Part shown: one piece after another, positions 1 through 7,589 of the stretch | Numbering within the stretch: the first letter of the stretch is position 1 | Layout of the letters: each line of letters opens with the position of its first letter | NCBI GenBank assembly: GCA_016207985.1 | Contig: JACQYX010000098.1 | Location: 1-10,042, forward strand | DNA: 10,042 bases | Source of the DNA: Ignavibacteriales bacterium | GTDB lineage: Bacteria > Bacteroidota > Ignavibacteria > UBA10030 > SZUA-254 | Direction of reading: 5' to 3' | Made by a program: the position numbers and the translations under genes | The notes under the pieces: model-generated | What the model was told of the DNA's origin: nothing | What the model saw: the letters and a program-made list of their open reading frames with translations, nothing else | The model's database searches: none

Positions 1-1644
1 CATCGCACGAACCGTGAAATACTTTACAACCTCACGAGATGAATCCCTTGGAAGTCCGTTCAGCGTGAGAGCTAATGATTGCTCGTTTGCCTCGATAACT
101 TGGTTGGGATCGGTTCGGTCTTTTTCACGTACGATGCCGAGCTCATACCAGTCTTGATTATACTCTGGACTATCCTCGATGTTCACGACCGATGCTTTCA
201 TGATCGTATCGGTATGTAATCGTTCCTCCCACTGATTCCCGACTAAACCGATCTCCGCAATACGAAGATTTACAGGATGCGAAAATCCCGAGACCCAAAG
301 GCGGACGTATTGAACAGCGCTTAGAACGTCCTGAGGCGCCGATCCTCCTACTGACCGCGTACATTCAAGTAATGGAATTCGGAATTGATACCACCCATCC
401 TTGCCACCTCCTACTCTATATTCATTCTGCATTAAAATTCCAGAAGAATCATAGTACACCGTATCGAGCGGCAGCTCATATTCTAAATATACATCAGCCA
501 GCTCGATGCTGCCATCTCCGCTTATGTCTTCTGTACTTGGCAGCATACCACTGTAATCTAACTTGTTATTCTCGGTTCCGTTAAATTTGCGTAAGCTCGT
601 ACCATCTCCGTATGGTTGATAGTCATCAGCGCTGGGGTCTGTTTGCTCAACGTCAGGATCGTCTTCATTCGAAGATAAAAATTGTGAATATGTGTTATAT
701 TCCTGTTGATTGTCTAATTGATCGATGCCGATATCTTCACCTTCATTAATAACACCGTTCGGTAATCCCATAAAGTCTTCCGTATTTACTTTGCCGTTAG
801 GGATGACGTCTTCATTAATTCGCCCGATATCTATATACAATCTACCCCGCCGTAAATCTTCGATGTCTTCGTTGGTCGCTTTCATCCAGACTTCAAGGTA
901 ATTGATATTTTGTTCGAGTATGCTCGCAGCCGTAGAGCCGATGTATCGCATGACTCCGTTCCAATTCTTCCTGCGCTCATTAGCGTCATCATAACTTCCA
1001 CTATTACCACCAATGTTTCGTCGATGTAACGTTGAATCCACGTTCGGTGAATAATTATAGACACCACGATGATTCGGATCGTAATCCAAATTTAGTACTG
1101 TAACCTGATTTTGACCTGCTCGTGTTTTCCGGTTGGGCCAGATATCTTCCGTGACTACATCTGTCGGAAGGCGGTTATACCAATTTAATTGCGCACGAGA
1201 ATATGTTTTTTCATTCGCTTTTAAACCTGAACCTAACAATGTGTAAGCCGGTGGACTTGCCATTGTCCATGCTCCATAATTTACCGGCAATGGGATAGTT
1301 CGCCGAGCTCCTTCAAAATCGTCAATAAATGCAACGCTTGCACCATGATCACCTGCTATCGTGCTTTTTTTCGTGTTCGGATCGGGGATCATATATGCGG
1401 CTTCGCTGCCCATGCGTATTGTAGACATCTCCCTTGTTCGAAGACCAGGTAATGCATTTATCGCATCGGTCAAAAACGGAAGGTTCATGGAGGTGGAGGC
1501 ATCGACGCCGAGCATCAAGTTATTCGTCGGTTCTTCACCAATGCGAACCTTATCGCTTAGTGTTTCCTGATTTAAATTCATTATTGTGAATCCAAGTTTT
1601 GTATTGGGCAGTGCATCAATTTCTCCTCGTGCACCGATTAGAGT

Positions 1645-1660
1645 TTTCGACGACTGTATA
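1645..1660 (-). other. Frameshift junction in sprA, probably a deletion of about 100 bases
   Basis: Upstream, LTPKVDYTV is in the frame whose codons end at 1652. Downstream, SSKTLIGARGEI is in the next frame, starting at 1653. In SprA relatives as I remember them, a segment of about 30-35 residues (a DY.tGtVt-type strand pair and a YE motif) separates these two motifs. Here they abut. The frames are reconciled if the missing DNA is 2 modulo 3 in length. GTCG occurs at 1663-1666, 1651-1654 and 1648-1651, which would allow a microhomology deletion. The frame change is certain; the size of the loss is from family memory. Confidence 0.75.
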
Positions 1661-1906
1661 ATCGACTTTCGGTGTGAGAGGATGTCCATTGTACAGTACC
1701 TGCACGCTTCCTTCGACAAGATTGAATCCTAAATCATAACTACTTTTTTGCTCGCCGACAGCTTTGACTTTCAAAAAATATTTATTTCTCGATGAGTTAT
1801 TCTGTGCAGCGAATTGGGTAGTATCATAGATATCACTGAATAAGAGTGAATCAGGCACTGTTTGGTCCATGGACCTGAAATATTGAACGAGAGTTGAATC
1901 GAATGG

Positions 1907-1909
1907 TCA
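1907..1909 (-). other. In-frame premature TGA in sprA
   Basis: The minus strand reads CTT TGA CCA between IIFPTL and PFDSTLVQYF. Both flanks match the SprA pattern IFPxLxPF in the same frame, so a single sense codon has been replaced by a stop. CGA (Arg) to TGA is the simplest change, since a polar or charged residue is usual there. TGA is used as a genuine stop by the two neighbouring genes (lptF and lptG), so reassignment of the codon is unlikely. Confidence 0.85.
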
Positions 1910-3914
1910 AAGTGTAGGAAATATTATCTCACCCAACCTTGTATCAACGGTTACATTGGGAATGAAGTCAAAACTATTGTCAGGTTTTGATTCACCATTT
2001 TGACTATATCGATCGAGACCCAAAATTGAGAGTAGACTTATCCCATTAATATCATCTATCTCTACCCCTTCAGTTTGTCGCCATACCGACAACTCGAATC
2101 CATCTTTCTTCAGATTTTGAACTTCGACTGAATAAAAATTCTTCATCAAAAGATCCCAAGCCGGCTTATTGTTCGGCTTGTTGAAAAGGAATTTCGGCTT
2201 GATGAGTTTCAAATGAATCGTATCGGCTCCCTCGGAAGATTCGCCATAAGTCTCTCTATCACCAATCCCTGTAACCGTGTATGCAACTGCAATTGCTTGT
2301 TCATCGTTGGGAGTGGCTAACAAAGTGATATAACCGCCATATTGGTCGTATGTATAATCTTTCGATGGATCGAGCCAAACAAAATTCCCTTGATAATATC
2401 GATCCGATTCAGTGCTCAAGCTATTGAGTTGTTCTTCCGTATATTCTACATCATAGGGACGTGACGGAAGATCGATATACGCTTTTGCATACTTCGCTTT
2501 TCCCTCTATCATCGCTTGATTACTGGTTGTACTAAGCCATACATCAATTTGTTCAATCCGATACCGATTCATTTCGGGGGTTATTGTGGGTACTGTTTCT
2601 CGATGCAGATCTTCAAAAAATTTTATGTAAACCGTATCGAGAAAGAAATGTTTCTGGCTATATTTGTGTAGACGGATTTCCTTCTCACTGGATGTAGCAC
2701 CACCTGAAACCGTTATCTCTTTTGTTTGTCCTTTTTTCTGCGATAGCAGTGTAGTTAACATTAACGGTCCGGTTTGTAATTTCGCTTTGATGCCAAATAG
2801 AGCTGCTCCACCACCGACAAGGGAAGGAGTTTGTAATGATACGTTTCCTGCTTCAATACTCTGGATGATTTCATCCTCAAAACCGGTGTACTTAATCTTC
2901 AGTTGATTCTCGTATTCAAAAGTACGCTGTGTATTCCAATCGGCTAAAATGTTGAGTTTCTTCCCTATCGTTCCATTCACGTTTATCTGAACATTCTGGT
3001 TGAAATCAGGTTCGTTCCTGGAGCGGTCATATTGGGAGATAGTCATTTGATCCGATTTGGTGTTCCGGAATGCAGCTCGAATATCGACACCTCCAGAGAT
3101 TTTCAAGTTGATTTCATTCCCGCCAAAAATATTCGTCAACGGATTTGCAGGTACGGGGATCGAAATATTTGTTATCGACTTGAGAAGTCCAGAGAGATCG
3201 TCTTTATCCTGCTTCATTGCATACTGACCTGAAAGGGAACGCCATCCATTGATCTTCTCATATTCATACCTCTGTTGGATATATTCTTCGAGCGATAACG
3301 TTACTGGTACTTTTACATCTATGTTGTTTACCATCTCACGGACTGTGACATACTGACCCGATGAGTCAATCTTAAGTTCTCGTTTATAAGCGGGTGATTT
3401 TACATCGAGGTAAAGACTATATTTCGATCGGGGAAACATTGCAACCATCGGGTCATCCTGCCGATAATGAATCCATTGAGATACACGTGCAGTCGAATCG
3501 TGAAATGTTTGCCATTCCTCTTCTTCTTCATTAAAAAGCGTATCACTGAGAAGAGCAGTAGAATCCTCCATCGTACGCATCCATTCCCGAATACTCTCGA
3601 GCGAGTCAGGCGTTGAAACTTTAGTTGGAATTTTCGCTGTGTCCGGTTTGGGCTTAACAGGAATCTGTTTTTGTAAGCTTGTATCTTGCTGAATCGTCGT
3701 ATCAGAAGGAATAGCTACCGGAGGAGGAACTTGAGCGAAGAGTAACGCAAGAGGCAAAGAAAACAAAGAAAAAAGAAAACAACCTCTCAGGAGAAGTGAG
3801 TTTAGGAAATGGGTTCCAATATGTGAATACATGCGAAAAAGAAGCACGTTAAATATTTCGATCCTTATTTTATACTATATAAATCCACGGACGATAGATT
3901 ATCTCACATAAATT

Positions 3915-3929
3915 TCGAGATATCTTCGA
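3915..3929. repeat. Imperfect inverted repeat TCGAGATATCTTCGA
   Basis: A palindromic core GATATC is flanked by TCGA on both sides, with one extra T on the right. It lies about 70 bases upstream of the sprA start and could be an operator. It is short enough to be chance. Confidence 0.3.
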
Positions 3930-4111
3930 CCTTCACTGCTGATCTGTTAACAAGAACCGATACTAACGACTCCTTTCGCTTAAATAGAAAGATTATTTCA
4001 ATATTATTGCTTAAAAAATGTAGGGAAAAGGATATTGAATTGCAAGAGAAAATTGAGTTTTCGCACAGAAAAATAATAAAATGCCAAAGATTTTTAACAA
4101 TCCAGACTATT

Positions 4112-4129
4112 TTTCGTATTTCTTTCGTA
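4112..4129 (+). repeat. Direct repeat TTTCGTA x2, 11-base period
   Basis: TTTCGTA occurs at 4112-4118 and 4123-4129, exactly 11 bases apart start to start, so both copies face the same side of the helix. They sit where the -35 region of the candidate lptF promoter would be. This suggests, but does not show, a binding site for a transcription factor. Confidence 0.4.
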
Positions 4130-4142
4130 GAATTTGTATAAT
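4112..4142 (+). promoter_or_regulatory. Candidate promoter for lptF-lptG
   Basis: A perfect TATAAT lies at 4137-4142, 31 bases before the lptF ATG. No TTGACA-like -35 is present at the usual distance; the TTTCGTA repeats occupy that place instead. TAGAATTTG (4128-4136) just upstream resembles the Bacteroidota -7 element TAnnTTTG but has one extra base. Either could be the real element. Confidence 0.4.
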
Positions 4143-4173
4143 AAATCTATCAGATATATATTGCATTTGAAGA

Positions 4174-5565
4174 ATGAAGCTCTACTTTCACATATTGAAG
4201 GCTCACATCGGTCCGTTTCTATTCGCATTTATTACGCTGATGTTTATTTTCCTCCTGCAATTCTTAATGCGGGCGATTGATCAACTTGTCGGCAAAGGAT
4301 TGAGCGCATTGATTATCGGAGAACTCATCGTATTGAGCTTGTCATGGATGGTTGTGCTTGCCGTACCGATGGCTGTCCTTGTAGCAACACTGATGGCATT
4401 CGGAAAACTTTCTTCACAAAATGAAATCACCGCTATGAAGGCAAGCGGAATGAGTCTTTATCGAATGATGTCGATAGTTGTGATCGCATCGGTTATTCTT
4501 ACTTATCTCCTTGTTCAGTTCAACAATAAAGTTTTACCGGAAGCAAATCATCGTTTGAAAGTACTCCTGATCGATATTCGGCGCACCAAGCCGACGTTAA
4601 CAATCACGGGGGGTCTATTCTCACAGGATATACCCGGCTACAGCATCTTAGCACGTAAAACATTCGAACAATCGAATGATCTCGAAGGTATCACTATATA
4701 CGATTATACAGACCCGTCCACGAACATTGTCATAACAGCAGAAAAAGGAAAAGTCTCTTTTACACCCGATTATCGGAAGCTGATTATGGATTTATTTAAT
4801 GGCGAGATTCATCAAGTCGATCCTCGAGATATGCAAACATACCGGAGAATGGATTACAGGCGTCATCGTATTATGATGGACGCTGAGGGATTTGAGTTCG
4901 AGCGTTCGAGTGTGGGTCAATATGATCGCAGCGATCGTGAGTTAAGTGCTCAGGTGATGCAGGCAATCGTCGACAGCCTTGAGCATGCGAACCGACTTAT
5001 TCTGGAGCATGCGTCCACAATGATCTCGGTCCCTAGCTCATCATTGCTCGATCCGAGTGCACGTTTTACTCCGGTGATGATTGCATCAGTACGTCAACGG
5101 GCAATCAACTCGGCACTGACGAAAGCTCGGAACATAATATCACAATTATCCAGCCAAATATCTCTGACCGAATATAATTCTCGCCGCATCGATGAATTCC
5201 TCGTTGAAATAAATAAAAAGTACTCGTTACCGGCAGCATGCATCGTGTTCGTATTTATCGGAGCGCCTCTCGGTATAATTGCTCGGAGGGGGACATTCGG
5301 TGTGGCTGCTACATTTAGCTTAGGATTCTTCATTCTTTATTGGGCATCGCTGATCGGCGGAGAAAAGTTAGCCGATCGTGACATCATCAGTCCGTGGCTC
5401 GGTATGTGGATGGCGAACATCGTTTTATTCATCCTTGGCATCTACCTCACATTGCGGATGGGGCGGGAGACTCCGACGATCAACTGGTCAGCTTTTCGTA
5501 GATGGGTACCAAAGTACCTCCGCTCTCCCGAGCCCACAGAACCTGAACAATACGAACGCTCATGA
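4174..5565 (+). CDS. lptF: LptF-like LPS export permease (YjgP/YjgQ family)
   Basis: Probable inner-membrane subunit of the LptB2FG ABC transporter, which pulls LPS out of the inner membrane and passes it to LptC and the periplasmic bridge. Three membrane segments near residues 13-32, 44-78 and 98-122 are followed by a periplasmic domain (about 125-330) and three more near 355-378, 383-403 and 412-436. Family signatures are NEITAMKASGMSLYR (83-97) and FIGAPLGIIARRGTFG (361-376). At 463 residues it is longer than the roughly 360-390 typical of proteobacterial LptF. The excess is mainly a helical stretch at about 255-350 before membrane segment 4, and a basic, Pro-rich tail. The ATG is chosen because the first helix starts directly after it; no Shine-Dalgarno is visible. 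The gene overlaps lptG by four bases. Which of the pair is F and which is G is assigned by order and similarity, and is less certain than the family. Confidence 0.9.
   Translation: MKLYFHILKAHIGPFLFAFITLMFIFLLQFLMRAIDQLVGKGLSALIIGELIVLSLSWMVVLAVPMAVLVATLMAFGKLSSQNEITAMKASGMSLYRMMSIVVIASVILTYLLVQFNNKVLPEANHRLKVLLIDIRRTKPTLTITGGLFSQDIPGYSILARKTFEQSNDLEGITIYDYTDPSTNIVITAEKGKVSFTPDYRKLIMDLFNGEIHQVDPRDMQTYRRMDYRRHRIMMDAEGFEFERSSVGQYDRSDRELSAQVMQAIVDSLEHANRLILEHASTMISVPSSSLLDPSARFTPVMIASVRQRAINSALTKARNIISQLSSQISLTEYNSRRIDEFLVEINKKYSLPAACIVFVFIGAPLGIIARRGTFGVAATFSLGFFILYWASLIGGEKLADRDIISPWLGMWMANIVLFILGIYLTLRMGRETPTINWSAFRRWVPKYLRSPEPTEPEQYERS
5562..5565 (+). promoter_or_regulatory. ATGA start-stop overlap coupling lptF to lptG
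   Basis: The ATG of lptG and the TGA of lptF share three bases (A-T-G-A). Ribosomes ending lptF can restart on lptG. This is common for subunits made in equal amount, and it also confirms that TGA is read as a stop in this organism. Confidence 0.75.
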
Positions 5566-6647
5566 CGAAGCTTGATCGATACGTCTTAAACCAATTTATC
5601 TTGACAGCTTTCTTCTCGCTGTTTGCGATTACGATTATTTTTGTAGCGGTTAACCTGATGGATAATCTCGACGATTTTCTCGATGCAAACGCCACACTTT
5701 ATATGATTGCCGAGTACTATTTATATTTCATTCCTGAGATTATAAAGCTGATGACACCCGTGGCGATGCTTCTCTCTGCTCTTTTCACAACAGGACGTCT
5801 TTCCACATATAACGAGCTGACTGCATTGAAATCGGGCGGTGTCAGTCTTTTTCGTTTCATGGCACCCATGCTTATATTTGCATCGGTTATCAGCGCCATC
5901 TCGATTTATTTCAATGGATGGGTAGTGCCTTATGCAAACAAGAAAAAGGTTGAGCTGGGCAGAAAATATTTTCAGAAAGATATCCGCTTCGTATCAAAGA
6001 ATAATATATTCATTCAGGATTCAAAGACGAGAATACTCTCCATCGGTATGTTCGACGATTCACGAAACATTGCAATGCGGGTGAGCATTCACGACTTCGA
6101 TCCGACCGATCTCACTGTACTCCAAGCACGATATGATTCAGAAGAAATGTTGTGGGAACCTGAATCGAGAACATGGAGGCTTAGCCGCGGAACAGAACGC
6201 AGGTTCGATGAGGGAAGTGAAACGCTGACACGATTCAATTCATTTTCAATTGGAGCTTTGAATTTTACACCGGATGATATTAAAAAGAAGCAAGAAAAAC
6301 CGGAAGAAATGAATTATACCGACCTGAGACTTTTCATAAACAATCAGCAGCGCGCAGGTCATGATGCCTCTCGCTGGCTCGTCGACTATTACGGTAAGAT
6401 CGCATTCCCTTTCGCGAGTGTCATCGTTGTATTGTTTGGAGTTCCATTTTCTTCCATTAAGCGCCGCAGTGGATTGGGTGTTGAGTTCGGTATCGCGATC
6501 GGAATTTCATTTCTATATATGATATTTCTACAGATCAGTCAGGCATTCGGCTACAATGGCGATCTTCATCCTCTCCTTACGGCTTGGCTGGCTAATATTG
6601 TTTTCTTTACAGCCGGCTTATATATTCTGTTCCGGGTTCCGAAATGA
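5562..6647 (+). CDS. lptG: LptG-like LPS export permease (YjgP/YjgQ family)
   Basis: Partner permease of the LPS exporter. It has six membrane segments: about 12-32, 50-76, 98-120, 278-296, 305-328 and 336-357, around a periplasmic jelly-roll domain (about 122-270). The motifs mirror those of the upstream gene: NELTALKSGGVSLFR (84-98) and LFGVPFSSIKRRSGLG (291-306). At 361 residues the length is normal. The LptG-like stretch MNYTDLRLFINNQQRAGHDA (250-269) precedes membrane segment 4. The start codon lies inside the end of lptF (ATGA overlap, 5562-5565), which points to translational coupling and matched production of the two subunits. No Shine-Dalgarno is visible. It ends in TGA 16 bases from the convergent downstream gene. 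lptB, lptA and lptC are not in this window. Confidence 0.92.
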   Translation: MTKLDRYVLNQFILTAFFSLFAITIIFVAVNLMDNLDDFLDANATLYMIAEYYLYFIPEIIKLMTPVAMLLSALFTTGRLSTYNELTALKSGGVSLFRFMAPMLIFASVISAISIYFNGWVVPYANKKKVELGRKYFQKDIRFVSKNNIFIQDSKTRILSIGMFDDSRNIAMRVSIHDFDPTDLTVLQARYDSEEMLWEPESRTWRLSRGTERRFDEGSETLTRFNSFSIGALNFTPDDIKKKQEKPEEMNYTDLRLFINNQQRAGHDASRWLVDYYGKIAFPFASVIVVLFGVPFSSIKRRSGLGVEFGIAIGISFLYMIFLQISQAFGYNGDLHPLLTAWLANIVFFTAGLYILFRVPK

Positions 6648-6663
6648 AACTTCGATCATCAAT
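6648..6663. other. Convergent gap without visible terminator
   Basis: Only 16 bases separate the lptG stop from the stop of the DUF5683-like gene. I see no GC-rich stem followed by a T run on either strand, so the transcripts probably overlap or end by another route. Confidence 0.5.
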
Positions 6664-7572
6664 TTAAAAAGTATACTTAAGACTCGCTTCTGCAGTGGGA
6701 AGATAACCGTATGGTGTTGAATGCATTTTCATCCGTACTTCAGCATTTAGATTTTCGTTATAGCGCGAAGCACTTAAAAATGCATCAACAGCACTGATGA
6801 TATGATTTGCCACAATCACCGAGATAAACATATCCGCAACTTTATAATATTTGTCCGCCTTATTAAATTCCCTCCCATAAAAATAAAACTGCTCCTCTGG
6901 CGTCAAATGATCCTGTTCGAAAGGATCTTCCGACTCCCATCCTTTGCTGAACTGTTTGTACTTTCCGATCAGCTCAAAATACTGTTGCTCACCATAGGAA
7001 GGCAGCCGATGAGTAAAAACATCGACCTCACCCTCTAATCTGTTCAGCTCAGACCAGCGAAGACAATCGAATGGTGGTCCACAATCGGATCCAGGATCTC
7101 GATAAAACAAATGATACCCGGAGGTATCGAGTTCGGGGGCTAATACACCGACATATCTCCATACCCACTGTGCATATTTCACCGGGCTGTAGTATTTATT
7201 TGCATAATCTTCAAACCACTCAGTCTGTTTATTACCTTTATTATTGTATATTGCTGCTATTACCCAAGAAGTGACTTCCACACCAAAGAATACCGCGCCC
7301 TTTGTATAATTTTCGGTATATACTTCACCAGCACCGGGCACTAATAACGAGAATAGTCCGGCAAGCCACGGGGATTTTTTCTCTCCTGATGTCGATATCT
7401 GAGACACTTCCAATTGTTGATTAACCACGGCAGTTAGTGTTGTGGAAGAGTGTGGGCTTCCAAAAAAATCTACAGCAGGATTTCCCGTTAGATAAAGTGA
7501 CGAATTCTCCTGCGCCCACGTTACCGAAATAATTCCGAGTAGAGATGCCAATATAAAATATTTCTTTATCAT
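6664..7572 (-). CDS. DUF5683-like envelope protein of unknown function
   Basis: A 302-residue secreted or envelope protein. The start chosen is ATG 7570-7572, because MIKKYFILASLLGIISVTWAQ is a clean signal peptide. The reading frame is open farther upstream, to 7635, but that extension overlaps the preceding gene and would bury the signal peptide. Residues 67-92 (KSPWLAGLFSLLVPGAGEVY and the following TKGAVF) match the SPxxAxxxSxxxPGxGqxYn pattern of DUF5683-type proteins in Bacteroidota. A hydrophobic segment follows at 93-109 and another at 246-265. The middle (110-245) is rich in aromatic and charged residues and contains C164 and C170, which could form a disulfide. The C-terminus ends in Phe with alternating residues, as in strands. 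The start lies 17 bases after the stop of the propeller-barrel gene, so the two probably share a transcript. Function unknown; family assignment is moderately sure. Confidence 0.72.
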   Translation of the reverse strand: MIKKYFILASLLGIISVTWAQENSSLYLTGNPAVDFFGSPHSSTTLTAVVNQQLEVSQISTSGEKKSPWLAGLFSLLVPGAGEVYTENYTKGAVFFGVEVTSWVIAAIYNNKGNKQTEWFEDYANKYYSPVKYAQWVWRYVGVLAPELDTSGYHLFYRDPGSDCGPPFDCLRWSELNRLEGEVDVFTHRLPSYGEQQYFELIGKYKQFSKGWESEDPFEQDHLTPEEQFYFYGREFNKADKYYKVADMFISVIVANHIISAVDAFLSASRYNENLNAEVRMKMHSTPYGYLPTAEASLKYTF

Positions 7573-7589
7573 AATAGAAATACTTTTTA

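Larger units (their letters stand above)
1..3847 (-). pseudogene. sprA: SprA-family T9SS outer-membrane translocon, interrupted by a TGA and a frameshift; 3' end beyond left edge
   Basis: SprA is the giant outer-membrane pore of the type IX secretion system. Segment A (3847 to 1910, 646 codons) starts at GTG 3845-3847 or, more likely, ATG 3830-3832. It has a signal peptide ending LPLALLFAQ, a Pro/Thr-rich linker, then SprA_N-type sequence: IPVPANPLTNIFGGNEI, KIGKK-like GTIGKKLNILADWNTQ, YTGFEDEIIQSIEAGNVSL and LFGIKAKLQTGPL. After an in-frame TGA (1907-1909) the same frame continues (PFDSTLVQYFRS, VPDSLLFSDIYDTTQ, LTPKVDYTV) to about 1652. The homologous frame then changes, and segment C runs open for about 550 codons to position 1 (SSKTLIGARGEI, VRIGEEPTNNLMLG, IDDFEGARRTIPL, acidic loops). 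Visible length is about 1,280 codons of a family usually above 2,000. Family identity is strong from motif recall. The two lesions are read directly from the sequence. I infer loss of function; sequencing or assembly error is the alternative. Confidence 0.88.
3848..4173. other. Divergent intergenic region between sprA and lptF
   Basis: These 326 AT-rich bases hold no credible gene on either strand. They must carry the promoters of both the sprA and lptF-lptG units. Toward lptF there is a TATAAT box and a short direct repeat, listed separately. Toward sprA the minus strand has AT-rich TATAGTATAAAATA (3867-3880) about 20-35 bases before the candidate starts, but no convincing -35 element. I see no hairpin terminator, riboswitch fold or structured RNA. 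Confidence 0.6.

Noticed and set aside
372..584. Plus-strand reading frames opposite sprA (372-584, 1361-1570, 2664-2906, 3032-3232) and opposite the right-hand genes (6802-7038, 7071-7274, 8058-8285).
   Set aside because: They lie antisense to strong coding sequence, show no family motifs, signal peptides or ribosome sites, and have the composition expected of shadow frames.
1616..1870. An 84-residue minus-strand reading frame as a separate small gene.
   Set aside because: It is the middle segment of sprA between the TGA and the frameshift; its Met is an internal residue and its last residues are out-of-frame sequence.
1907..1909. TGA read as selenocysteine or as a reassigned sense codon.
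   Set aside because: lptF and lptG both end naturally in TGA, with the ATGA overlap confirming the first. No hairpin follows the sprA TGA closely, and Cys/Sec is not expected at this SprA position.
1903..1912. CTT TGA C at the sprA stop, the same slip sequence used for +1 programmed frameshifting in prfB.
   Set aside because: The homologous SprA sequence continues in the original frame, not in +1. The +1 frame meets a TAG at 1729-1731, and no Shine-Dalgarno-like stimulator precedes the site, so slipping would not rescue the protein.
6669..6678. Perfect palindrome AAGTATACTT near the convergent gap.
   Set aside because: Ten bases only, inside the last codons of the DUF5683-like gene, with no T run beside it; most likely chance rather than a terminator or operator.
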